Assembly: GCA_946886365.1 (NCBI GenBank)
Contig: CAMPIM010000090.1
Location: 1 to 15,342, forward strand
Reading direction: 5' to 3'
Source of the DNA: an uncultured Novosphingobium sp.
Lineage (GTDB): Bacteria; Pseudomonadota; Alphaproteobacteria; Sphingomonadales; Sphingomonadaceae
Length of the DNA stretch: 15,342 bases
Shown in pieces: positions 1 to 7,693 of the stretch (position 1 is the first letter of the stretch; every line of letters starts with the position of its first letter). The position numbers were made by a program, and so were the translations under genes. The notes under the pieces are model-generated. The model worked only from the letters and a program-made list of their open reading frames with translations, had not been told where the DNA came from and did not search any database.

Positions 1-3
1 GTT

Positions 4-76
4 GGGGTGGGTAGAGCGGGCCTCAGGCTCGCTTCGCTCGCACCCACCCCTCAATCCCCTCCCTGGAAGGGAGGGG
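4..76. repeat. Intergenic hairpin repeat forming the rimM leader
   Basis: Two nested sets of inverted repeats are visible. GGGGTGGGT (4-12) pairs with ACCCACCCC (42-50) around a segment rich in GCTCGC/CGCTCG. A second perfect hairpin follows: CCCCTCCCT (56-64), loop GGA, AGGGAGGGG (68-76). The descending arm lies just upstream of the rimM ATG at 81, so AGGGAGG also acts as the Shine-Dalgarno sequence and would be hidden when the hairpin forms. A degraded relative in opposite orientation lies at 15169-15194. It resembles dispersed intergenic repeats of sphingomonad genomes; family assignment is inference. Confidence 0.7.
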
Positions 77-80
77 AGGC

Positions 81-563
81 ATGAGTGGCGACAAACCCCT
101 CACTCTCGCCGTCATCATCGGCGCGCATGGGGTGGCGGGCGAGGTTCGTCTGAAGCTCTTTGGGGAAGGCGTGGAAACGCTCAAATCCTACAAGAGCTTT
201 GACGCTGCGGGCGGCGCGCTGACGTTGAAGTCGGTGCGCGCCGGTTCCAATGGCGCGGTTGCGCGTTTCGCCGAGGTCAATGACCGAAGCGCGGCCGAAG
301 CCCTGCGCGGGACGGAACTCACCGTTCCCCGCTCTGCCCTGCCTGCATTGGAGGAGGGCGAATATTATCATGCCGACCTCATCGGCCTGCCCTGTTTCTC
401 CAGCGAGAGTGAGGGGCTGGGCAATATCGTCGCGGTCGAGAATTTCGGCGCTGGCGATATCATCGAGGTCGAACGGCCCAACGGCAAACGCTTCATGGCG
501 CCGATGCATGCGGTCACGATCTCGGACGGACGGGCCGTGATCGAAGCGGCATTTGCGATATGA
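81..563 (+). CDS. rimM: Ribosome maturation factor RimM
   Basis: RimM binds ribosomal protein S19 and helps maturation of the 30S head domain (16S rRNA 3' domain). The 160-residue protein has the usual length. The N-terminal barrel carries the family signature GAHGVAGEVR at residues 14-23. The linker motif YYHADLIG (95-102) leads into a C-terminal PRC-barrel containing NFGAGDIIEV (121-130). The ATG at 81 is preceded by a GA-rich Shine-Dalgarno supplied by the repeat hairpin. The gene lies in the classic rpsP-rimM-trmD-rplS order; rpsP is expected just before the window. Its stop at 561-563 is 13 nt before the ATG of the next small gene, so co-transcription is likely. Identification is secure. 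Confidence 0.96.
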   Translation: MSGDKPLTLAVIIGAHGVAGEVRLKLFGEGVETLKSYKSFDAAGGALTLKSVRAGSNGAVARFAEVNDRSAAEALRGTELTVPRSALPALEEGEYYHADLIGLPCFSSESEGLGNIVAVENFGAGDIIEVERPNGKRFMAPMHAVTISDGRAVIEAAFAI

Positions 564-576
564 TCGGCGGTCGCTG

Positions 577-849
577 ATGCCCCAAATCCTTACCGCCCTC
601 TATCTGCTGATGATGATCGCCGCAGGGTGGCGCCTGTTCACCATGCCATGGAAGCGCGCGGTGAAGATTGGCGCGGCGGTAGCGATGGTCATCCCTATCC
701 CCCTGCTGTTTCTTTTGCCCGCCCTGATGAACCCGGAGCGGCCTTTTGCCGATCTGCTGCGTGCGATCGGTATCGCCCTGATGGCAGGCGGCGCCGTGTC
801 GTTGCTGGGGGGTATGTCCGCGGCGTGGCTGCGCAAGCGCAAGGCGTGA
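577..849 (+). CDS. Small membrane protein between rimM and trmD
   Basis: This 90-residue protein belongs to no family I recognise. It has three hydrophobic stretches, at about residues 3-20, 30-50 and 62-84. An NPERPF turn separates the second and third, and the C-terminus is basic (RKRKA), which fits a small inner-membrane protein with a cytoplasmic tail. I chose the ATG at 577. An in-frame TTG at 553 would overlap rimM and add eight charged residues ahead of the first hydrophobic segment. The stop codon TGA (847-849) overlaps the GTG start of trmD in a GTGA, which indicates translational coupling and supports the reading frame as real. It is an extra gene inside an otherwise canonical ribosomal operon. 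Function is unknown. Confidence 0.8.
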   Translation: MPQILTALYLLMMIAAGWRLFTMPWKRAVKIGAAVAMVIPIPLLFLLPALMNPERPFADLLRAIGIALMAGGAVSLLGGMSAAWLRKRKA

Positions 850-1577
850 GTTTTCGGACGCAGATATTGACGCTTTATCCGGAGATGTTTCCGGGACCGC
901 TGGGCGTGTCGCTGGCGGGGCGCGCTCTGGCGGAAGGGAAATGGTCGTGCGATCCGATCCATATCCGCGATTTTGCGACCGACAAGCACCGCACCGTTGA
1001 CGACACGCCTGCGGGCGGTGGCGCGGGTATGGTGCTGCGCGCCGACATATTGGGGCTGGCCATTGATCATGCGCTGGAGCAAGGGCCGGACCTGCCGGTG
1101 ATCGCCATGACGCCGCGCGGCAGGCCGATCACTCAGACACGTGTGCGCGAACTGGCGGCGGGTCCCGGCGCGACGATATTGTGCGGGCGGTTCGAGGGCT
1201 TTGACGAGCGTATTTTCGAGGCTCGGCCGGTCGAGCAGATCAGCATGGGCGACATCATTTTGTCCGGCGGCGAGATGGGCGCGCTGATGCTGCTCGATGC
1301 TTGCATTCGGCTGCTTCCCGGAGTAATGGGCGCGGCTTCCAGTGGGGATGAAGAAAGCTTCGAAAGCGGCCTTCTCGAATATCCGCACTATACCCGGCCC
1401 GCTTTGTGGGAAGGGCGCGCGATCCCTGAAGTGTTGCGATCGGGGGATCATGCGAAAATCGCCGCCTGGCGGAAACAAAGGGCGGAAGAAGATACACGGC
1501 TAAGGCGGCCGGACCTTTGGGAACGTCATATCGGCGTTCGGGACCAGTCGCCCTCTGGTGCGCAACGCAAAAGGTAG
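846..1577 (+). CDS. trmD: tRNA (guanine-N1-)-methyltransferase TrmD
   Basis: TrmD methylates N1 of G37 in tRNAs with G36, using S-adenosylmethionine, which prevents +1 frameshifting. The protein has 243 residues (E. coli about 255). The N-terminal SPOUT knot domain shows the TLYPEMF start, the glycine-rich GGGAGMVLR (residues 57-65), the cofactor-loop motif [12 protein letters not shown] (111-122) and [13 protein letters not shown] (131-143). PHYTRP (180-185) begins the linker to the C-terminal tRNA-binding domain. The start is the GTG at 846, overlapping the stop of the upstream membrane-protein gene by 4 nt. The frame stays open far upstream, but only residues from this GTG align with the family. 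rplS follows after 11 nt. Confidence 0.96.
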   Translation: MSFRTQILTLYPEMFPGPLGVSLAGRALAEGKWSCDPIHIRDFATDKHRTVDDTPAGGGAGMVLRADILGLAIDHALEQGPDLPVIAMTPRGRPITQTRVRELAAGPGATILCGRFEGFDERIFEARPVEQISMGDIILSGGEMGALMLLDACIRLLPGVMGAASSGDEESFESGLLEYPHYTRPALWEGRAIPEVLRSGDHAKIAAWRKQRAEEDTRLRRPDLWERHIGVRDQSPSGAQRKR

Positions 1578-1588
1578 GACTTTAAGTC

Positions 1589-1957
1589 ATGAACTTGATC
1601 CAGCAGATCGAGGCCGAGAACATCGCGGCTCTCGCCAAGGATATCCCGGAATTCCGCCCCGGTGACACGCTGCGCGTCGGCGTGAAGGTCATCGAAGGTG
1701 ACCGCAGCCGCGTCCAGAATTATGAAGGCGTGTGCATCGCCCGCTCGAACAAGGGCATGGGCAGCAACTTCACCGTGCGCAAGATTTCGTTCGGTGAAGG
1801 CGTGGAGCGCGTGTTCCCGCTCTACTCGCCGAACCTCGATTCGATCACCGTCGTCCGCCGTGGCGTCGTGCGTCGTGCGAAGCTCTATTATCTGCGTGGC
1901 CGTACCGGCAAGCGCGCTCGCATCGCCGAGCGCCGCGACGTCCGCACCGAGGATTGA
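1589..1957 (+). CDS. rplS: 50S ribosomal protein L19
   Basis: L19 sits at the 30S-50S interface of the ribosome. The 122-residue protein has the family features throughout: [16 protein letters not shown] near residues 22-37, [12 protein letters not shown], the NFTVRKIS segment, [16 protein letters not shown], and the basic [18 protein letters not shown] near the end. The ATG at 1589 follows an AGGTAGGA Shine-Dalgarno in the short gap after trmD. It is the last gene of the operon, followed within about 35 nt by a strong intrinsic terminator. Confidence 0.98.
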   Translation: MNLIQQIEAENIAALAKDIPEFRPGDTLRVGVKVIEGDRSRVQNYEGVCIARSNKGMGSNFTVRKISFGEGVERVFPLYSPNLDSITVVRRGVVRRAKLYYLRGRTGKRARIAERRDVRTED

Positions 1958-1990
1958 TCCTCCTCGCGGCTTTACGGTCGCTAAGTTGAA

Positions 1991-2027
1991 CAGGCGGCGC
2001 TCGAAAGAGCGCCGCCTGTTTGCTTTT
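1991..2027 (+). terminator. Intrinsic terminator after rplS
   Basis: A perfect 12-bp GC-rich stem (CAGGCGGCGCTC at 1991-2002 with GAGCGCCGCCTG at 2007-2018) is closed by a GAAA tetraloop and followed by TTTGCTTTT. It should end the rimM-rplS transcript. On the opposite strand the hairpin is not followed by a T tract, so it probably does not terminate terC efficiently. Confidence 0.92.
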
Positions 2028-2051
2028 GGGGCCGATTGACCCGATCAGATT

Positions 2052-3044
2052 CTACTGGACTTTGGCAGGAAGCCCCGCCTTTTCTGGTCGCGTCTTCCAC
2101 AATGACCAGCCTACGCCGCCTGCCAAAATGGCGAAGGTGACGGCCAGCGAGACCGGCGGCGGGATTTTGGCCAGGCCCAACGCGTCGGCGACAAATATCT
2201 TCGATCCAATGAAGATCAGCAGCAGGCTGAGCGCATATTTGAGATAGTGGAAACGCTCCACCATCGCGGCCAGGGCGAAATAGAGCGCGCGCAGGCCAAG
2301 GATCGCGAAGATGTTGGACGTATAGACGATGAACGGGTCCGTGGTGATCGCGAAGATCGCCGGCACCGAATCGACCGCGAACACCACATCGACAAATTCG
2401 ATCATGACCAGCGCCAGGAACAGCGGCGTGAAGAACAAAGCCCCCCGTCCAGTCCGGGGATCGGTCTGCCTCACCCAGAAATGCCGACCATGCAGAGTGT
2501 CGGTCACCCTCATGCGGCGCTTCACCCAGCGCAGCACCGGCGACGCGCCGACGTCATAGTCCTTCTCTGCGGTCATCCACATCTTGATGCCGGTCGCGAT
2601 CATGAAGGCGGCGAAGAAATAGAGCAGCCAACCCCATTGCTGCACCGCCGCCGCGCCGAAGCCGATCATCACCGCGCGCAACAGGATGACGCCCAATATG
2701 CCCCAGAAGAGCACCCGATGCTGATAGAGACGCGGTATGCCGAAATAGGTGAATATCATCGCGATGACGAAGACATTGTCCATCGCCAGGCTTTTTTCGA
2801 CGACAAAGCCGGTGACGTAATTGAGGCCCGCCGTCGCGCCCATCTGCCACCATATCCAGGCACCGAACCCAAGGCCGAGAAGGATGTAGAAGGCGGAAAG
2901 GGTAAGGCTCTCGCGCACGCCAATCTCGCGTTCGCGTCGGTGCAGGACGCCGAGGTCCAGCGCCAGCAGCGCGATCACGATGCTAAAAAAGGATAGCCAC
3001 ATCCAGAGCGGCGTACCGAGCCAGACCAGCGATAGGAAATCCAT
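2052..3044 (-). CDS. TerC/Alx-family integral membrane protein
   Basis: TerC-family proteins are multispanning membrane proteins. Characterised relatives (Alx, MeeF/MeeY types) export manganese or help metallate secreted enzymes; the name comes from tellurite resistance. The protein has 330 residues with about eight or nine hydrophobic segments. It carries both conserved acidic motifs: EKSLAMDNVFV (residues 83-93) and EFVDVVFAVDSVPA (216-229), the likely metal-coordinating repeats. I chose the ATG at 3042-3044, which has GGGAG about 8 nt upstream. An in-frame ATG at 3057-3059 lies inside the preceding small ORF and lacks a good ribosome site. The small ORF's stop lies within the terC ribosome site, suggesting coupling. 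I looked upstream for a yybP-ykoY manganese riboswitch and saw none. Substrate is inferred from the family. Confidence 0.88.
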   Translation of the reverse strand: MDFLSLVWLGTPLWMWLSFFSIVIALLALDLGVLHRREREIGVRESLTLSAFYILLGLGFGAWIWWQMGATAGLNYVTGFVVEKSLAMDNVFVIAMIFTYFGIPRLYQHRVLFWGILGVILLRAVMIGFGAAAVQQWGWLLYFFAAFMIATGIKMWMTAEKDYDVGASPVLRWVKRRMRVTDTLHGRHFWVRQTDPRTGRGALFFTPLFLALVMIEFVDVVFAVDSVPAIFAITTDPFIVYTSNIFAILGLRALYFALAAMVERFHYLKYALSLLLIFIGSKIFVADALGLAKIPPPVSLAVTFAILAGGVGWSLWKTRPEKAGLPAKVQ

Positions 3045-3048
3045 GGTG

Positions 3049-3228
3049 TCAGCTCCCATTCCAGGCGGGGCGCGCCATCGACCGGCGCAGGCGGGCGTTC
3101 AGTTGATCCCTGCGCTGCAACAGCCTTTCGATGCGGCGGGGATCAGGTGCTGAGCGCAGCCGCTCCATCCGCAGCCGGTCATCGACGCGCTGCGCCAGAA
3201 GCATGAGAATAAAGGTAAAAGGCTTCAT
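3049..3228 (-). CDS. Small ORF coupled to the TerC gene
   Basis: This is a possible 59-residue protein starting at the ATG at 3226-3228, with GAGG 9 nt upstream. Another ATG three codons earlier has the GAGG directly abutting and is less likely. A short hydrophobic N-terminus (PFTFILMLLAQ) is followed by an arginine-rich, predicted helical segment with many Arg/Leu residues (RMERLRS, RRIERLLQRRDQLNARLRR). This suits a small amphipathic or membrane-anchored helical peptide. The stop TGA falls in the ribosome-binding region of terC (GGGAGCTGA), 4 nt before the terC ATG, so its translation would open terC. No homologue is recognised; it could be a leader ORF or a real micro-protein. Confidence 0.45.
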   Translation of the reverse strand: MKPFTFILMLLAQRVDDRLRMERLRSAPDPRRIERLLQRRDQLNARLRRSMARPAWNGS

Positions 3229-3418
3229 ATGTGCCATCCTCTTTCGTGCGTTTCGCTCGATCGGATGACAGGGAGGGATAAGGAGCCTGCACCGGTGTCA
3301 CCCGATGCGGTCCGACATCACGTCGCTTCTAGGGAGAAGCAGCGCCAGAGGGGCCCGGTCCGCAGAGATGGGATAACCGGTTCGCGGGCGGGGCGCAAGT
3401 CCGGCGGGCGGCCTAGTG

Positions 3419-4693
3419 CTAGGCTGGTTGTCGGCTCGTGAACCACAGCCCGCCCAGGCTGATCGCCGCTGCCGCTGACATATAGAGGCCGACGAGCGCC
3501 ACGCCCTGCACCTGGATCAGCCAGGTGGCGACGATCGGGGCGAGTGCGCCGCCGATGATGCCGCCGAGGTTGAAGGAGAAGGAGGCGCCTGTGTAGCGCA
3601 GTTGGACCGGGAAGAGGTGGGGCAGATAGGCCCCCAATGGTCCATAGACGAAGCCCATTAGGAACAGGGCGAGGCTGAGGATCAGGAAGATCGGCAGCAA
3701 TTGTCCGGTGCCCATGGCGGGGCCGAAGATGACGCCCATCAGGACGGTGCCGATGCAGCCTGCGACCAGCACGCGGGTGGGGCTGGTCTTGTCCGCCCAC
3801 CATCCGGCGATGATGATGCTGAGAGCCATGAAAAGGATCGCGCCGAGCTGGATCGCCAGGAAGGTCTCGCGATCGATCTTGAGGGTCGTGGTGCCGTAGC
3901 CGAGCGCGAAGGCGGTCGCGATATAATAGACGGCGAAGCAGGCGACGACAGCGAAGGTGCCCGCGATGGCTGCGCCCAAGTGGTTGGAGAGGAGCGTCGC
4001 GAGGGGGAGCGCGGGAGGTGGTGCTTCGGCTTGCGCGGCGGCGAACTCCGGGGTTTCGGTGAGTTTCAACCGGACCCAGAGGCCAAGGAACACCAGTACT
4101 GCGCTGCCAAGGAAGGGCAGGCGCCAGCCCCAGGCGAAGAAATCCTTGTCCGTCAGGAACATGCCCAGGATCAGGAACAGTCCGTTGGCGGCGAGGAAGC
4201 CGACCGGCGCGCCTAGCTGGGGGAACATGCCGAAGCGGGCGCGCCATCCGGGCGGGGCGTTCTCTACCGCCAGCAGCGCCGCGCCGCCCCATTCGCCGCC
4301 AAGGCCGAAGCCCTGACCGAAGCGCAGGATGCACAGGATGAGCGGCGCCCACCAGCCGATCATCTGGTAGGTAGGCAGAAAACCAATGGCGAGCGTCGAT
4401 CCGCCCATCAGCATGAGCGAGGTGACGAGCGTCGCCTTGCGGCCGATGCGGTCGCCATAATGGCCGAACACCGCCGCGCCCAGGGGCCGGGCGAAGAAGG
4501 CGAGGGCGAGGGAGCCATAAGCGGCGAGCAGCTGCGCCGAAGGGGAGGAGGCGGGGAAGAAGAGGGGGCCGAACACGAGGCTGGCGGCGGTGGCGTAGAT
4601 GTAGAAGTCGTAAAACTCGACCGCCGTGCCGATCAGGCTGGCTGCCAGCACCCGCTTGTGGCGCAGCATCGCGCCGATTCCGTCCGCAGCCAT
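3419..4693 (-). CDS. MFS transporter, metabolite:H+ symporter (MHS) type
   Basis: This is a proton-coupled inner-membrane carrier of the major facilitator superfamily. The sequence resembles the metabolite:H+ symporter branch (ShiA, ProP, YhjE, citrate and dicarboxylate carriers). Seen in the 424-residue form are EFYDFYIYA in TM1 (from residue 26), the loop 2-3 motif GHYGDRIGRK (77-86), RFGQGFGLGGEWGG in TM4 (124-137), a central charged loop, and a second half with GWWADKTSPTR matching the 8-9 loop. I chose the ATG at 4691-4693, preceded by GGGGAAG. An alternative ATG at 4712-4714, 2 nt after the methyltransferase stop, would add seven residues. It is the last gene of the long minus-strand array. 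Substrate cannot be told from sequence; an organic acid or osmolyte is plausible. Confidence 0.87.
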   Translation of the reverse strand: MAADGIGAMLRHKRVLAASLIGTAVEFYDFYIYATAASLVFGPLFFPASSPSAQLLAAYGSLALAFFARPLGAAVFGHYGDRIGRKATLVTSLMLMGGSTLAIGFLPTYQMIGWWAPLILCILRFGQGFGLGGEWGGAALLAVENAPPGWRARFGMFPQLGAPVGFLAANGLFLILGMFLTDKDFFAWGWRLPFLGSAVLVFLGLWVRLKLTETPEFAAAQAEAPPPALPLATLLSNHLGAAIAGTFAVVACFAVYYIATAFALGYGTTTLKIDRETFLAIQLGAILFMALSIIIAGWWADKTSPTRVLVAGCIGTVLMGVIFGPAMGTGQLLPIFLILSLALFLMGFVYGPLGAYLPHLFPVQLRYTGASFSFNLGGIIGGALAPIVATWLIQVQGVALVGLYMSAAAAISLGGLWFTSRQPA

Positions 4694-4716
4694 GTCTTCC
4701 CCGCCCCTTGCCATGT

Positions 4717-5520
4717 CTAAGTCTTCTTCGATCGTTTCTGGTTCAGCAATTCATAGGCCATTACCGCGCAGGCGACGGCTGCGTTGAGGCTGTCGGCCTT
4801 GCCCAGCATCGGCATTTTTACGAGCTGGTCGCATTCCGCCTCATACGATTCGGGTAGGCCCTGCGCTTCGTTGCCGACCAGCAGGAAGGATGGGCTGGCA
4901 TAGCGCGGTTCCTGATAGTCCTGGGTCGCGTTCAGGCTGGTGCCGATCAGTTCGCCGGGGCCTTCGCGCAGCCAGTGCATGAATTCGCCCCAGCGCGCCT
5001 GGGTGATGGATTGAGTAAACAGCGCGCCCATGGATGCGCGAACGGACTCGACGGAAAAGGGGTCGACGCAATCGTCGATCAGGATGAGGCCGCCAGCGCC
5101 GACCGCGTCGCCAGTGCGCAATATGGTGCCGAGGTTTCCGGGATCGCGCAGCGATTGGGCGACGATCCAGATATCGGACGTGCTGCGGTCGAGCCTGGCC
5201 AAGGGGGTGAGCCGGTCGCGGTAGACGCCGACAACCGCCTGCGCATTATCCTTGCCAGAGATTTTGGAGAGGATGTCGGGGGTGGTTTCGATGACGTCGC
5301 CGCCCGCCGCCTCCATTGCCATGATTAGATCGATGGCGAGGGGATGAGTTGATCCGGCATGGAACAGCATTTCCGGCAGCACGCCTTCTTCGCGCGCTTC
5401 GGTGAGGATGCGGAGTCCTTCGGCAAGGAAGAGTCCTTCGGCCTTGCGGAATTTCTTTTCCCGCAAGGACCGGACACGCTTCACCAGCGGGTTGGAAAAT
5501 CCGGTGATTTCGCGTGCCAC
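4717..5520 (-). CDS. TrmH/SpoU-family RNA 2'-O-methyltransferase
   Basis: A SPOUT-class methyltransferase that uses S-adenosylmethionine to methylate a ribose 2'-OH in tRNA or rRNA. The 267-residue protein has an N-terminal substrate-binding domain (EITGFSNPLVKRVRSL, FLAEGLRILTEA) and the three SpoU motifs. Motif 1 is SLRDPGNLGTILRTGDAVGA (residues 123-142), with Asn129 and Arg135. Motif 2 is LLVGNEAQGLP (213-223). Motif 3 is MLGKADSLNAAVA (238-250). I start it at GTG 5518-5520, where homology begins. AGGAGG lies upstream but with a long 12-nt gap, so initiation may be weak. The frame is open further upstream only because it shadows ptsH. Similar proteins include RlmB, TrmH and TsnR; the exact target is unknown. 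Confidence 0.9.
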   Translation of the reverse strand: MAREITGFSNPLVKRVRSLREKKFRKAEGLFLAEGLRILTEAREEGVLPEMLFHAGSTHPLAIDLIMAMEAAGGDVIETTPDILSKISGKDNAQAVVGVYRDRLTPLARLDRSTSDIWIVAQSLRDPGNLGTILRTGDAVGAGGLILIDDCVDPFSVESVRASMGALFTQSITQARWGEFMHWLREGPGELIGTSLNATQDYQEPRYASPSFLLVGNEAQGLPESYEAECDQLVKMPMLGKADSLNAAVACAVMAYELLNQKRSKKT

Positions 5521-5584
5521 TACGCCTGCTTTCCTCCTGGGGACGACGCGCCTCTCTATCGGGCCGCGACGGGGCGAGGAAGAG

Positions 5585-5857
5585 CTATTCTTCGCCGAAT
5601 TTCTGTTCGACCAAAGACACCAGCTTGCCGAGTGAATTTTCCGCATCGGGGCCGGTTGCGCTGATGATGATGGAATCGCCGAGCGCCGCGCCGAGCATCA
5701 TCAGGCCCATGATCGACGTGCCGGTCACTTCGCTGCCATCCTTGCGGACGGTGATCTGGGCGGGCAGGCCGCTGGCGAGGGTAACGAATTTGGCGCTGGC
5801 GCGGGCATGGAGGCCTCGCTTGTTGCTGATCAGGACTTCCTGGCTGATTTCGCTCAT
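5585..5857 (-). CDS. ptsH: HPr-family phosphocarrier protein
   Basis: HPr carries phosphate from Enzyme I to EIIA proteins. The 90-residue protein has the active-site motif NKRGLHARASA with His17 and the regulatory-site motif TGTSIMGLMML with Ser48, equivalent to Ser46 that HPr kinase phosphorylates. Both phosphorylation sites are therefore present, matching the hprK gene upstream. The ATG at 5855-5857 overlaps the stop of the EIIA gene in an ATGA, implying coupled translation. No sugar permease (EIIB/EIIC) is nearby, so this is a regulatory rather than a transport PTS. Enzyme I (ptsP/ptsI) must be encoded elsewhere. Confidence 0.95.
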   Translation of the reverse strand: MSEISQEVLISNKRGLHARASAKFVTLASGLPAQITVRKDGSEVTGTSIMGLMMLGAALGDSIIISATGPDAENSLGKLVSLVEQKFGEE

Positions 5858-6258
5858 GTAGTGCTGCCCAACAGTTCCGATGCGACGCTGATATATTTCT
5901 GCCCGGCTTCGCGCGCGGCGGCGACGGCCTGGCGCACGTCCATGACCTTGCGCGCGCTTTCCAGGCGGATGAGCATCGGCAGGTTGATGCCCGCGATCAC
6001 TTCGATCTCGCCCGCCTTCAGCAGGGAAATGGCGAGGTTGGATGGCGTGCCGCCGAACAGATCGGTGAGCAGGATGACGCCCGCGCCATCGTTCACGCGC
6101 TCGACCGCTGCCGCGATGTCGGCGCGGCGCACTTCCATGTCATCTTCCGGGCCGATGCAGATGGTCGCGATCTGCTGCTGAGGGCCGACCACATGTTCCA
6201 TTGCGACGACGAATTCCGTCGCCAGCTCTCCATGGGTGACGAGTACAAGTCCAATCAT
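5854..6258 (-). CDS. Man-type PTS EIIA component
   Basis: This 134-residue protein has the mannose-family EIIA fold. The N-terminus MIGLVLVTHGELA places the phosphorylated histidine at His9, and LLTDLFGGTPSNLA (around residues 63-76) is the second family signature. It lacks the EIIB domain of ManX, as do the stand-alone EIIA proteins of alphaproteobacterial regulatory PTS clusters, which receive phosphate from HPr and act as signals rather than sugar importers. It starts at ATG 6256-6258, 22 nt after rapZ. The ribosome site is poor (AGGTGG, distant). The stop overlaps the ptsH start. Often annotated as manX or EIIA-Man; I leave the symbol blank. Confidence 0.93.
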   Translation of the reverse strand: MIGLVLVTHGELATEFVVAMEHVVGPQQQIATICIGPEDDMEVRRADIAAAVERVNDGAGVILLTDLFGGTPSNLAISLLKAGEIEVIAGINLPMLIRLESARKVMDVRQAVAAAREAGQKYISVASELLGSTT

Positions 6259-6280
6259 CTACTTACGCGGCCCACCTGTT

Positions 6281-7219
6281 TCATGATTGAGCTTTCGGGC
6301 CTCCCGGTCGGCGCTTCTCCAGGGCATCCTGGGGCGCTGATTCCATATTGCGGTGCGAGACCGTGGGCGAAAAGCCCGCCTCTTGCAAGTATTTGGCGAC
6401 CCGTTCGGCGACATGGACCGAACGGTGCCGTCCTCCGGTGCAGCCGAACGCGACGGTCACATAGGATTTGCCGCTGTCCTCATAGCGGGGAATGAGCAGG
6501 GCCAGCAGTTCCTCCATCCGGTGCACTGCTTCCTCATAGGCGGGGTCTTCGATGATATAGGCGGCGACATCGGGGTCCAATCCGGTCTTGGGCCTCAGTT
6601 CCGCTTCCCAATGCGGATTGCGCAGGAAGCGCATGTCGAAGACCAGATCGGCGTTGAGCGGCACGCCGCGCGAAAAGCCGAAGGACATGATCGTCAGCAC
6701 CGGAGCGGACAGCCCCTCGCGAGAAAAGCGGTTGCGGATTTCCTGTTGCAGCCCGTTGCTGGTCAGGCTGGTCGTGTCGATGACATGCGTCGCCCAGCGG
6801 CGCAGCGGATCGGTCAGCTCGCGTTCGCGGGCGAGCCCGTGGGTCGCGGGGCGATCCGAAGCCAACGGGTGGCGGCGGCGCGTCTCGGCGAAGCGGCGCT
6901 CCAGTTCCATGTCGGAACAATCGAGAAAGAGCGTCTCGACGTCATGGCCCCGGCGGGTTCGCAGAGCCTTTATGCGCTGAACGATCGTCTGCGCGTCGAA
7001 CCCACGGGTGCGTGCGTCGATGCCGAGCGCCAGCGGACGATCATCCAGTTCCTCATGACCGGCGGGCACAGGTGTGTCCAGCAACCGCTCCAGCAGGAGG
7101 AGGGGAAGATTGTCCACGACTTCCCAGCCCATATCCTCCAGCGTCTTGAGCGCCGTCGTCTTGCCCGCGCCGGAAAGGCCGGAAACAAGCAGGATGGTCT
7201 TGGGCGTCCGTGCTGTCAC
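6281..7219 (-). CDS. rapZ: RNase adaptor / NTP-binding protein RapZ (YvcJ family)
   Basis: RapZ in E. coli binds the sRNA GlmZ and hands it to RNase E, controlling glucosamine-6-phosphate synthase; Bacillus YvcJ is an ATP/GTPase. The 312-residue protein begins with the P-loop GLSGAGKTT (residues 14-22), followed by a Walker-B-like IDARTRGFD (67-75) and ETLFLDCSD (95-103). The C-terminal RNA-binding domain shows SFGFSRGVPLNADLVFDMRF (179-198) and FGCTGGRHRSVHVAE (258-272). The start is GTG 7217-7219, overlapping the hprK stop in a GTGA; open codons further upstream shadow hprK. The tail after YLQEAGFSP is about 25 residues, basic and proline-containing. Its place beside hprK and ptsH is conserved in proteobacteria; the RNA target in this group is not known to me. 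Confidence 0.94.
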   Translation of the reverse strand: MTARTPKTILLVSGLSGAGKTTALKTLEDMGWEVVDNLPLLLLERLLDTPVPAGHEELDDRPLALGIDARTRGFDAQTIVQRIKALRTRRGHDVETLFLDCSDMELERRFAETRRRHPLASDRPATHGLARERELTDPLRRWATHVIDTTSLTSNGLQQEIRNRFSREGLSAPVLTIMSFGFSRGVPLNADLVFDMRFLRNPHWEAELRPKTGLDPDVAAYIIEDPAYEEAVHRMEELLALLIPRYEDSGKSYVTVAFGCTGGRHRSVHVAERVAKYLQEAGFSPTVSHRNMESAPQDALEKRRPGGPKAQS

Positions 7220-7650
7220 GCCAGCCCCATCGTCTTGAGCGCGAGTTCGACCTTGATCGGCGCCGATGCTTCGAAGGGCGAAACCTTTACCACCGGAAGG
7301 GGCGCACCGGCGACGAGCCATTCTTCGGGGTCGCCGGGCATGCGATCAATGTCCTGCGACAGATCGATGATCAACGCCAGCCGCGCCCCGTCGACCGACG
7401 GCAAGTCCACGACTCCGACGCCGCGCACCTCCATCTTTCCGGCGATCGTGGCTGGCGCGAACGCCTCCAGCTGCCCCCCGCTGGATCGCACGATGGTGTA
7501 GTCGTCGCTGATGAGCGTGGCGCCACGGTCGATCAGGCGCAGGGCGAGATCCGATTTGCCCGCGCCGCTCGCGCCGCAGATCAGCACGGCCCGCCCGTCT
7601 ATCGCGACGCTTGTCGCATGCATTGTTTCGGTTGAGTCTTGCGCCGCCAT
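7216..7650 (-). CDS. hprK: Short HPr kinase/phosphorylase (catalytic domain only)
   Basis: HprK phosphorylates the regulatory serine of HPr. The 144-residue protein corresponds only to the C-terminal catalytic half of the roughly 310-residue Gram-positive enzyme. His11 sits where the catalytic histidine region is expected, the P-loop GASGAGKS is at residues 26-33, LISDD follows at 46-50, and the HprK signature AGKMEVRGVGVVDLP is at 70-84. Lack of the N-terminal domain is normal for alphaproteobacteria and not a local truncation. I use the ATG at 7648-7650; ATG at 7621-7623 is possible and would still keep His11. It overlaps rapZ by 4 nt and is separated from chvG by 93 nt carrying a tandem repeat. 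Confidence 0.92.
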   Translation of the reverse strand: MAAQDSTETMHATSVAIDGRAVLICGASGAGKSDLALRLIDRGATLISDDYTIVRSSGGQLEAFAPATIAGKMEVRGVGVVDLPSVDGARLALIIDLSQDIDRMPGDPEEWLVAGAPLPVVKVSPFEASAPIKVELALKTMGLA

Positions 7651-7693
7651 GTCCCTGAACGCATCCTAGACCTAGAGACGGTGCGTGTGAATC

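Noticed and set aside
600..1478. Long minus-strand open frame opposite the membrane-protein gene and trmD
   Set aside because: It is the antisense shadow of trmD and its upstream gene, typical of GC-rich DNA; composition is Arg/His-rich with no domain.
3238..3418. Possible yybP-ykoY manganese riboswitch upstream of the TerC gene
   Set aside because: I looked for the conserved GGGGAGUA and GCUACUUG-like elements of the aptamer on the minus strand and found neither.
3411..3424. Palindrome GCCTAGTGCTAGGC overlapping the MFS stop codon as a terminator
   Set aside because: The 6-bp arms leave only a 2-nt centre and no T tract follows on either strand.
7216..7650. HprK as a truncated pseudogene
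   Set aside because: The short catalytic-domain form is normal for alphaproteobacteria, all catalytic motifs are intact, and it overlaps rapZ cleanly.
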